From Symbiodinium microadriaticum (Eukaryota; Sar; Dinophyceae; Suessiales; Symbiodiniaceae): a stretch of 64,000 nt of DNA. Shown one piece after another: positions 48,065-57,700 of this stretch. Each line of letters opens with the position of its first letter. The first letter of the stretch is position 1. Both the position numbers and the translations under genes were made by a program. The notes under the pieces are model-generated. The model had not been told where the DNA came from. It ran no database searches and saw only the letters and a list, made by a program, of their open reading frames with translations. The stretch spans positions 280,349-344,348 of the forward strand of contig LSRX01000055.1 of the NCBI GenBank assembly GCA_001939145.1, given 5' to 3'.

Positions 48065-51000
48065 GCAGAAGCCACCGGGAGAGCGTGGATGACTGAAGCG
48101 AAGGCATCCTTCCGGGCCAGACACCAGGTTGAATGAAGTTTTGGGTTTAGGGCCGTTTAGGGCCGTTTAGGGGTTTAGGGTTTAAAGTCTAGGGTTTAGG
48201 GTTTAGAGTTGTTTGATCCTTTTTGGGGGGGTTTAGACTGGTTCAGGGTTCATAACCGGAGCATCGGTTGCTGCTGAGGCTCAGAGATTTGTAGGTCTAG
48301 CTTGCTTGGGCCCTACAGCCTTAAACCCGTTTACACCTGTAGATCATCGCAAAGCCTCAAAGCCCAAAAACAACGCCCTAAAGCCTTAAACACCAAACCC
48401 GTCCAAAAGCCAAAGCTGCAGGACGGAGCAGAGGTCCAGGACATGGAACATCAACACGGACGACGAGGTCGAGTGGATGCACGCGCCGCGCATGGCTGCG
48501 GGACGGCTGCTGCTGCTGCTGCTGCTGCTGCTGCGCCGAGCATGGAATGCGGTGTGCAGAAAGAAGCGGCTGTTTAGGGAGCTTTGGTGCCAGTCGTTCC
48601 TCAAAAGCTTTTGAACACCGTTTTTATATAGTGCTGGAGCCTCAAATCAGGGGTCCCCGATTGGGAGGTCCTGTTAATTTAATACATGTCCGACATATCA
48701 TTTTCGCGTGGGGTTTTGGAAATGATGGAAATGTCCACTACAGATTGCTTTGCCATGAAATCATATGTTCAAGCGGTTGTACTTGGCTTGGGCGAAACGA
48801 TTCAGTTAGCTTCCTTTTTGGCGATGAACTGTACTGCCTCGGTTGGGGCTCAAGTCACCCTCAACGAGTCTCGGATAAGCCCTAAAATAGAGGCCTGAGT
48901 ATTCGGTCATGATAACCTTCAAGTCCAATCCTACCGTAGGTTTTAGCGGACTGATCTACCCGAAACTCCTACTGTTCTAATATTGACGGTCCAATACCCA
49001 AACCATGAGGGTTTGTACAGCTCGTGGGTTGCCAAGGCTACGATGACGCCAGTAATGCCGTTGCCGCAGGCCCTCCCTTTACCGACTACCGTGAGTGTGT
49101 GGAGTTTTGGCGCTTGGAATTTAGTGGTTTCGCTGTTTAAAGGGTTTTGGTATTTCTGGTCTTGGCGTTGAGGGGCGTATTGCAACGTTTGCTGAGCTTG
49201 TTGTCCCAGAGTCACGTTTCGACCTTGCTCATCATGGCTTTAACTCCAAGCTGCAAGTACGTTAAGCTCCGCCATCACGACTGGTCAGTAAGTGGCGTGT
49301 CATCTTGCCCTAGTCTGACGATTGGTCTTATCGTCTTGCACTTTCATATTCATCTAGCACATCTTCTGACCGGAAATGAAACAGTGTGACTTTTTGTGGT
49401 TCGGGGGGGGGGGGGGCGAAGCCCTGACCTTAAATTAAGTCCCAAATGGGGTCGCGTTGGGTTCGGGGTTTTTGGTCCTGAAGCATCAGGTGCCTAAATC
49501 CTTTGCCCACGAGACCAATTACCAAACAACTGTATAATTACTCATGTTGACCGGCAATATTCTCCTAGATCCAGATACCGAAGGTTCGGTACTTTGGATG
49601 CAGTGGCATAGGCCTTAGCACTGCGCTTTCTCACCCATGTTGTAGTGAATAGCCTCTGCTGCCAGGACCGGTACTTTAGCAGTGGAGTAGTGTTAGCATT
49701 AACGCTCTTGGTTGCAGCAAGTAGGAGAAGCCCAACAGAAAGCCTTTTGCCCGTGTCTTGAAATCCCCGACATCCTACGTAGAATTCGAAGACGAAGCCT
49801 TTGGACCCTACTACTGTCACCACGGCTGATTATCTTAGCCAGCCAGTAAATCTTGGATAGCCCAAGACCCTACAGGCGCAAAGTTCTTCATCAAAAAACA
49901 GCTTACCCCCGAAAAGCACAAAATGAGCGTTTGAAAAGCCGAACTCTCGAAGCAGGCGGCTCCTGGCGAGGCCATTGCCAGGGTTGCTTTCGGCCATAGT
50001 TGTTTGTTGTTGGTTCCTTTGCTTAGTGCTTGCCGGTGGATGCATCGATTGTATGTTTCGAGGACTTTCTTTGTGGCAGTGGGTTCACAACCTGATCTTC
50101 TGCAGCGTTTAACGGCTACATGTAAGTCTCTAAAGCTGCTTGAGGCTCCGATGTTGCAGGCCTAGTCCCGAAACTTATCAGCCCTACACCTTCAACCCGG
50201 CCCATTACCCATGCCCTCCCTAAACCCTAAACCCTAAACCCTAAACCCTATAAGCCCTAAACCCTACACCCTGAGCCCCTTGACCGGCAAGGTGCAGCTC
50301 CAGGACTGTGCCGACCTGGACGAGACGGACGACACGCAGCTCGAGGCTTTGAACGTAGTTCTCCTTCTCAAAGTTACCCTATGCTTCCAGGGACCTGAAT
50401 AGTGGGTCCTTAAGGGTGTAGGGCCCTAACTGCAAGGTCCTTGGAAGCAGAGGGTTAGAGTTCTGCTCGAGGCTTTCATCTGCATCCGAGGACAGAGCTC
50501 AGAAGCTCGTGAGCACAAGCTCATACCTCCTATGTTGGAAAACCGAACCGTCTTGACAACTCGCACCAATAGGGCAGCTCTACGATATACCTCTTAAACT
50601 TGCTCTTGTGTCTGTTACCATTGGTGTAAAGGCTTCTATCTCTAGTGTCTGCAGCAGCAGCAGAAGCAGCAGCAGGGGGAAAAGGATGCAGAGACTGATA
50701 CTACTGCCTTTGCGTGTCCTCCTGCTGCTCCGGCTACCCTTTCTGCTGATCCCGATCATACTGACGACCCGTGCTCCTGATGATGACGGAGACGACAGCG
50801 ACGACGATCATGATTGCGGTCTCATGTTGCCGAGCCCGATCGCCAACATGGCAGTAGTGCTGTTAGTGGTGATGATGATTTTGATGACCATGATCATGAT
50901 CATGATGACTAGCCATCTCCCAGACAAAAGAAGCCGCGACTATGGGAGACACCAGTCATAGGCTTAGCCATACAGCGATCACAGTGGTCTGCCAGGATGC

Positions 51001-53977
51001 TCGGCTGCGGCGCAAAGAGGATGAGCTCCTGTCGCGGCGCGATCGACTCGGGCTGCTCAGCTTCATGATGCTTCGGAATTTGCGGAGTGCTGTTGTTCCG
51101 CTGCTGCTGTTTCTTTGTTCCAGGCACCAATGGTCATCAGCCATCCTGAGTGAATCAGCCCTGCCTGTGGAGCAGGCTCCTCAACCGCTGTAGACCCGAT
51201 ATACACCGTTTTGCATGGTATGTATTCTCAATTAAGCTCAGAGCTCACGTTGCATCATTATGAGCACGAGGAATGAGTTGGTTTGACCGTGGAATGAAAT
51301 GCAGGTGATGAAGTTTTCAGAATCTATGCTTGCAATCAAATTACAATACCAGCAGGACCAACCAGTGAGCCACTTGAAGGGTCACGGGTCCTTGCATCGT
51401 TGGTCATAAATAGGTATTCAATGGGGGTCTAAGTTGGATAGCCGCTACGAAGGTACCATAGCCCCAGTTATGACCTATTTCCAATTTCCCTTGATCCCCC
51501 ACTACCTAAAAGCATTCGTAAGCCGGAAAACAGCTGCAAATCAAGACCTGACAAACCCCTATAAAACCCTCCGTGAACCTTATAGACTTTAATCCCTCAG
51601 CCCTAAACCTAAGCCCTGACGCTCATCTGAGGACCCTCAGTCCGGCAGAGGAGGCCCGCCTGGCCGATCTGCGACAGCAGAGGGCAGCGCTCAAGGTGGG
51701 AAGTTGCTTTGAGGGAACGAAAACTTCCATACGGGCAGAGAAGGGATTTATGGATTTGCGGTTTGGCGTGTAATTACGGTCAACGTGGGGTTCACTGTGG
51801 CTGGGGGTCTTGTTGGATTTGAAAGGACATCTGTGTGTACGACACGATGTCGGTAATCATACTTCCAACAGCCTCACGGGATTGTACAGTTGTCACTGTG
51901 ACTGAATGAGGTCTAACGCACTGGTATATAAACATGCGCAGCTTGTATATTTACCTGTGTGATCCTGTGTGTACATGTATACATATATACACATATTCAT
52001 ATATATATATATATATATGTATGTGTGTATGTATAGCGCAGTGGGAATAGTTTAGGGTTTGTCGTACATCTGGACGCGCTTGGTGTAGGATGCAGAGTGC
52101 GACAGTGACAGAATGCGGCCACGAGCATATTGAAGCTGGTTCACCCAAAGGGACTGAAATGGCACGTCTTCTTAGTTCATACAAGACCCGAGCCAAGGGG
52201 TTTGGATGCTCGAAACTCACACCATAAGCACAGAAGCCGAAGCCCTGCAAATCTGGAAGAGGCCGCTTGATGAGCAAGATGATTGCCAGCTCATTGTCGA
52301 CAAAATGTTGCCAACCGCTTTTGTGTTTGAGGCTTAGGCTTTTTCGGATCCAGAGCAATTGTTGTTTTTTGTGTTTTAAGTGTTGTTGCTTGTCGAGCTT
52401 AGTGTCTCTCAACTTAGAAGACCTGTTTTTGTTTCTTGCTCCGTAGAATTGGGTGGCAAGGACGTACACCGAAAGCACTGGGCGCTCGACGCAAGAGGGC
52501 ACTAGCAGTCACTTGCAGCCCATGCAAAGCCTCACAAAACGAACTGTAGCATTGCTTGCGTGGCTCTCTTCCTGCGCTCTACTCCAAGCTCTATAAAGCC
52601 TTAACCTGAACTCCATTGAACTTCAAAAAGAAAACCCTGAACTGTAAGCTCTATAAACCCTAAAGTCCTTAAACTCACTAAAGCTTAAGCCCTAAACTCT
52701 CTCTATACATTCACTGAACCCTATAAACCTAAACTCGAGTCAGCGCAAAGAAGGGCAATCATGAGGCATCTTTTAGTCTGAAACCTCGCCCTGATTCAGT
52801 TGCGGTTATGAGAGGGTTCAGGGTGCAGGGTTCAGTCTTTGTGGTTTAGGGTTTATTGGGGTTTAGGGTTTGGGGCCCGGGGCTTGTTGCGGTTTAGGGT
52901 TTAGGGTTTATTCCGGTTTAAGGTTTAGGGTTTATTGCGGTTTAGGGTTCAGGGTTTGCGGTATATTGCGGTTTAGGGTTTTAGGTTTCAAAAAATGTGT
53001 GTATGGAACGGCTCAAAGACGGATCCTGCCTTAGAGCTCCAGTTCCTAACTCGCCTGTCAGCTCCCAATCTTGCCGTCCGGCGCCGAGGTCTTGGCTGGA
53101 TTTAGAGATTTAGCGTTTAGGGTTTCGTAAATTAAGGGTTCCCTATGGTCTCCATTGTAGTTCCCTAACCGTAAAATTGGTTAATCAAAAAAACGGAACT
53201 ACAATGGAGACTGCCGGTAGAGTTTAGGTTCAAGTTGGGTGTTGCAGTTGATCTATGGCGGGTTGTGTATTCGGGTTTGTGTAAAGGTTTCTCCATTGGT
53301 TCTATAGCTGTTTAAAGGTCTAGGGCTTGATAGAATCATTTGACCAGGGGGGGGGTGGCTTCCAGCTATGCAGGTCCCCTATCGGCTTGGCTTTGGTGTT
53401 ACTTGTTGTTTTGCCTAGACCTGAAACCCTAAACCCCAAGCCCTGGTTGTGTCAATGCTGGTGGCTCTGGCCTCACACAAGGCTTGCGGGCTTTATAGGC
53501 GGGCAGATGATGCGACTACGGCTTTCATAAAGTCCTCTCTATGGCTACCTTACTTATTGGTTTAGGATTTAGGGTTCCTTACTCGTTTTTTTTTTGGGTC
53601 TCTGCTCCTTCAGTTAGGGCTTATCGAGCTTTAGGTAACTCTAGTCGTCAGACTTCCCAGCTGAACTCGCACCGCCGAGCCACGTCGACCATGGAAGACT
53701 GCAAACAAAGGGGATTGGGGTTTTAGAGACAGTTTGGGCTCAGAGTTTACGGTAACAAACACCAAAGCAGCGGCCACAATAGCCTTTAGAGCAAACGCTA
53801 AGGTTGAGACGTCATTCAAGGCTTTTCTTGGGTACACCGTTTCTCAACGGGCACGGTCACCACCCGAGATGCCTCTAGCGGCACGATCGGTGCTCTCGAT
53901 GAAACGTGCACGCACGCACGCACGCACCAAGCCAGCGACACCCCACACACCCACACCCACACACACACACACACACG

Positions 53978-54008
<31 letters not shown>

Positions 54009-54486
54009 ACGCACACGCACACGCACACGCACACGCACACGCACACGGACGGAGCTACCTGCTGGGTAGCCATCTTGCGCGACAGACAGACCAACAATAA
54101 CGAAGCCAACATCGTGATCTACAAGACTCTGGGCGGTGGTAGGTTCGGCCCAAAAATCTCGAACAGGGGGCCCGCCTACCTACCCCGTGGGCAACTGCAT
54201 AGCAGCTACAGGTCCTTTAAGGGTTCCTTCACGGGCTCCTCTAAAGGCTCCTTCAAGGGCTCTTGCGTTCCTATAAGGGCAGCGGCGGCTCGTCGAATTG
54301 GACTCAAGTCAAAACCCGGAGGCACTGCAGCTCCAAGCTGTTCGGAGAGCTGGGCCCTACACCCTAAACCCTAACAGTTGTAGTTGCGAAGCATGGGATA
54401 TTGGCTCGGGCCGTCGCCTTGCTTACCTTACTTCTAGGTCTAAATGTGGAAGTACCAAGAACAATCGAGTTGCATTGAAGATGTGA
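48039..54486 (+). CDS. Coiled-coil/acidic exon series: anoctamin C-terminal tail or a separate gene
   Basis: Exons at 48039-48064, 48422-48501, 49037-49090, 49210-49256, 50292-50354, 50996-51051, 51632-51695, 54090-54138 and 54278-54353 (or to a stop ending at 54486) keep one reading frame. They start in phase 0, as the last anoctamin core exon ends. I do not recognise the protein. It is hydrophilic: an acidic stretch (DDEVEWMHAPRM, then YDDASNAVAAGPPFTDY), then Glu/Arg/Leu-rich helices (RRKEDELLSRRDRL, LSPAEEARLADLRQQRAALK) likely to form coiled coil. Anoctamins often carry cytosolic tails after the IP..P motif, so continuity is plausible. A separate gene beginning near 48 kb cannot be excluded, because an ATG in another frame of the first exon opens MAERAEATGRAW. 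Confidence 0.55.
48422..48501 (+). CDS. Tail exon, WNINTDDEVEWMHAPRM
   Basis: Codons are mostly G/C-ending, unlike the surrounding DNA. Acceptor CTGCAG|G; GA donor GCGG|GA. A (GCT)n run begins four bases after the exon end. Confidence 0.65.
48505..48536. repeat. (GCT)n next to an exon donor
   Basis: About ten GCT triplets starting four nt after the exon ending at 48501. Confidence 0.85.
49037..49090 (+). CDS. Tail exon, YDDASNAVAAGPPFTDY
   Basis: Acceptor GCCAAG|GC and a strong donor C|GTGAGT. Phase 1 at both ends fits the neighbours (Gly and Gln codons rebuilt at the joints). Confidence 0.68.
49210..49256 (+). CDS. Tail exon, SRFDLAHHGFNSKLQ
   Basis: The acceptor TTGTTGTCCCAG has a real pyrimidine tract, and the donor is CAA|GTACGT. 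It ends in phase 0, as the next exon begins. Confidence 0.65.
50219..50276. repeat. C-strand telomere-like array before tail exon
   Basis: Five near-perfect CCCTAAA units, then degenerate ones, ending about 16 nt before the acceptor at 50291. Confidence 0.8.
50292..50354 (+). CDS. Tail exon, VQLQDCADLDETDDTQLEAL
   Basis: An acidic 21-codon exon with G/C-ending codons. The acceptor GGCAAG|GTG follows a C-strand telomere-like array; the donor is AAC|GTAGTT. Confidence 0.72.
50996..51051 (+). CDS. Tail exon, coiled-coil ARLRRKEDELLSRRDRL
   Basis: Acceptor CTGCCAG|GAT; GC donor CTCGG|GC. The frame stays open beyond the donor, so the 3' edge is inferred from phase with the next exon. Confidence 0.6.
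51403..51488. mobile_element. Hairpin element GGTCATAAATAGG
   Basis: GGTCATAAATAGGTATTC opposite GTTATGACCTATTTCC. One family member only. Confidence 0.6.
51632..51695 (+). CDS. Tail exon, coiled-coil LSPAEEARLADLRQQRAALK
   Basis: A 21-codon amphipathic helix with G/C-ending codons. Acceptor ATCTGAG|G; donor AAG|GTGGGA. Confidence 0.72.
52835..52990. repeat. About 29-bp minisatellite of TTTAGGG type
   Basis: The unit is TTTATTGCGG plus TTTAGGGTT variants, about five copies. Confidence 0.75.
53148..53211. mobile_element. Hairpin element, family 1
   Basis: A 64-bp copy with perfect 17-bp inverted ends GTCTCCATTGTAGTTCC / GGAACTACAATGGAGAC. Confidence 0.88.
53909..54048. repeat. CA / CACG microsatellite
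   Basis: (CACG)n, (CA)n, then (CACACG)n. Confidence 0.95.
54090..54138 (+). CDS. Candidate tail exon TNNNEANIVIYKTLGG
   Basis: ACAG|ACC acceptor (not followed by G) and G|GTAGGT donor. It sits just after a CA/CG microsatellite and is placed by phase and codon choice only. Confidence 0.4.
54278..54486 (+). CDS. Candidate last tail exon with TGA stop
   Basis: From ATAAG|GG the frame reads LVELDSSQNPEALQLQAVRR and stays open through a short CCCTAAACCCTAA run (coding YTLNPN) to a TGA at 54484-54486. A GC donor at 54354 is the alternative end. The RPS11 transcript begins about 280 nt downstream. Confidence 0.35.
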
Positions 54487-54760
54487 GGATACTCTCTGTG
54501 CGTTTGTTTTGAAGTGGCACGGGACATGCGGGACATGGGTAGTGAGTGCAGGGTCGTAGGTATATATGACCTGAAATGGAACTAAAGCATAGCACCTAGT
54601 AGCCATGCCCTTCTTTATGACCCTCATTGAACATAGCCGTGAGCCTTCAAGTGGGAAGGAAAGGTTGAAATAGCTCGCTCGGAAAGAGTCCTAATTAACG
54701 GGGCCCCTTAGCCTGGGCAGGTAAAGAATACAAGCGGCCCAAGTATGCATGGATCCCAAG

Positions 54761-54767
54761 CAGTAGG
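54761..54767 (+). promoter_or_regulatory. Possible spliced-leader trans-splice acceptor of RPS11
   Basis: CAGTAG|G lies 42 nt before the RPS11 start. Dinoflagellate mRNAs receive a common leader at AG sites. No TATA-like promoter was recognised; the placement is inferred. Confidence 0.4.
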
Positions 54768-57700
54768 AGCCCGTTCACATCTTTGACGACCCATTGTTTG
54801 CCAAGGCCATGGATCAGAACGAGAAGGCCTTCCAGAAGCAGGCCCACTGTGGCTTCAGGTTTTGTTTAGGGTTTAGTGATCCCAAGCCTTGCGCCCACCA
54901 AACCACCCATATGAAAGCCTTATCAAGCTGCATCAGTCGCTTGAACACCCGCGCAAAAGCCTTTGTCAACAGCGTTAAGCAAACCTTTTCAAAGCCTTCA
55001 TCATAGCCTCGTAAACACTTGGTGAATTTCCTAAACCCTCAACCCCCCAACACCCCTCAACCCCTAAACCCTCAAACCCTACAGCCCTAAAGCCCTGAAC
55101 CCTAAACCCTACAAGCCCTGAACCCCTATAACCCCTGTAATACACCCTAAAGCCAATCCTTCGGAGGATGCCATCTTCATCGGATCGAAGCGGGCCCTGG
55201 CCAAGAAGTCGAAGAAGCCCCAGAGGCCACCCCGGGGGAAAGTTTTAGGGGTTTAGGGGTCCGGGGGTTGAGGGTTTAGGGTTTGAGGGGTTTGGGTAAA
55301 ATGGAGTTCAAAGTTTAGGGGTTTTGGGGTTTGGTAGTTTAGGGTTCAATGTTCAGGGGTTTATGGTTTGGGGGTTTGGTGTTTAGGGTCTAGGGGTCCA
55401 ACATCGCACATGTTCAAGGCTTTTGGACCCAAAGACCATACTGGAAAATGCTTTGGGCTTTTTGAGCCTCGGGGAGTGCATACTTGTTTGTTAGTTGTGA
55501 GGCTTATAGGGCTTACGATATGTTATAAGGCTTCGTTATTGAAGGTTTTTTTGCTTTGTTCAGGGCTGCTCAGAGACTCCAAGACACCAAAATGAAGGAA
55601 TGCTCAGGCACACGTTTGAAGGCTTTTTGTTTTTCGGTGGTTCAAGGGCACGTAAGTGCCGGGCTGGAGTCCTGCGGGTAGCGGGATCCTACGAGACTAG
55701 TTTGTGTACTGTTTTCAGGTCTTTCGTGTGTTAACCGCGGTGTGTGCCGAAGGATCATTGGACTTCGTTATATCTTCCTGGGGTTGTACATCTCTTAGTC
55801 GGGGTTGTCCTCTTTCTAGCCCTGCTTGTAAGTGACATGGCCTTCTGATCCGTCAAACAGGGTAACCATTTTTCCGCACATCCCCAAACTACCCCGTACC
55901 AGAGCGTGCATGTCAGCTACTGCTTGTAAGGTCTCCTTTGAGGGCGTAGAGGCAGGGGGGCTGTAACCAGGTGCCCACATTGCGCCCTCAGTTAAAGGAA
56001 ACTACAGGTGGGGAGTTTAAGGTAGTTAGGGCTTCTATAAGGCTTCTTTCAGGTGTACAGACCGTCATATGAGGCTCCGATAACGGTAACTACCCACCTG
56101 GAAATGTCTGAGATTCAGGTACTACCGGAAGATCGGCTTGGGCTTTGCCACGCCCAAGGAGGCAATCTCAGGCTGGCGGCAGTTGGTGATCCGGGTCTGG
56201 CATCCTGAACCCCGAACCCTAAACCTACAAGAGTAGGTAACTAGAGGTGGCAGTTTGGAAAGCTTCTTAGTTCTCTTTTGTCGATACTTATTCGCACATC
56301 TTTTGGGCGGTCCAGATAAAACCCTAAACCGAAACTCTCGACCAGCATGTCAGCGTAGCACAGACATTTCAACAAATTGCATGTTTCCGGGATGATAAAC
56401 CCGAAACTCCACTAGACCCCAAAACCCTAGAGTGAGTTCCAGAGAGTTGGTACAGAGGATTGGGATGATTAGTGCTGAGATTCCCCGTACTTTCAGGGCA
56501 TGAGGATAATGATGTTGCAACTTTCTGGGGTTCACCATAAGCTCTGGTTCAGTGGACTCGACGGCTCAGGAGATTGGGGCTCCAGCCTAATTATCAAGGC
56601 CCTATCTGGATGATATTATGTACCCCGCCCNNNNNNNNNNNNNNNNNNNNNNNNNNNNNNNNNNNNNNNNNNNNNNNNNNNNNNNNNNNNNNNNNNNNNN
56701 NNNNNNNNNNNNNNNNNNNNNNNNNNNNNNNNNNNNNNNNNNNNNNNNNNNNNNNNNNNNNNNNNNNNNNNNNNNNNNNNNNNNNNNNNNNNNNNNNNNN
56801 NNNNNNNNNNNNNNNNNNNNNNNNNNNNNNNNNNNNNNNNNNNNNNNNNNNNNNNNNNNNNNNNNNNNNNNNNNNNNNNNNNNNNNNNNNNNNNNNNNNN
56901 NNNNNNNNNNNNNNNNNNNNNNNNNNNNNNNNNNNNNNNNNNNNNNNNNNNNNNNNNNNNNNNNNNNNNNNNNNNNNNNNNNNNNNNNNNNNNNNNNNNN
57001 NNNNNNNNNNNNNNNNNNNNNNNNNNNNNNNNNNNNNNNNNNNNNNNNNNNNNNNNNNNNNNNNNNNNNNAAGCTATTTTTAAGCCTTTTTAGCCCCAAA
57101 GCTGCCCCTAAACCCTATCAGTGCCTTAAGCCAAGATTCCATGTCAGGCAATTTTGTTGACAAGAAGTGCCCCTTCACTGGGCCAGCGCCACAGATCTTG
57201 AGGTTTTTGGGTTATAGGCTTATAGGGTGTATACCGTGCACTAGTTTTGTTCAGTTCCGTAGTTATCCCTCAATCAACGAAGGGTCGGCTCGTGGCATTC
57301 GGGGACAAGGGTTTATTTTAAGGGTTTAGGTTTAGGGTTTAGGCTTTAGCGTTCATGGCTGTAGGAGTTCCCATTCGGGTCTTGGAAAGCCGCGAGCTCA
57401 GGCAGAAAGTGTCGGGGATACCGAAGCCCTCGAATTCTGACACCCCTAAACCTAACCCAATTCCTAAACCCCCCGAAGCCCTGAAGCCTTATACCCTAAA
57501 CCCTACCCCACCGAAACCCTGAACCCTTAAACCCTAAACTCCAAGCCCCCCGAAACCCTGAACCCTTAAACCCTAAACCCTGAACACCCCGAAACCCTGA
57601 ACCCTTAAGCCAAGAAGCTAAACAGAGAGCCCGAGCCCTGGTAGGGTCCGAGCACTCCAAGATTCTCTGCGCAGGTCTAGCAGAGCCCCATCTACTGTTG

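Larger units (their letters stand above)
51696..54089. other. Intron-like stretch without an assigned exon
   Basis: Holds a TA microsatellite (51990-52020), a 29-bp minisatellite, a family 1 hairpin and a CA/CG run. An open piece near 53658 (LNSHRRATSTMEDCKQ) could be an exon but has no phase support. Confidence 0.6.

Noticed and set aside
51951..52502. 183-codon minus-strand frame
   Set aside because: Longest frame apart from gaps, but it starts in a TA microsatellite, has no domain I recognise, and lies opposite to all supported genes.
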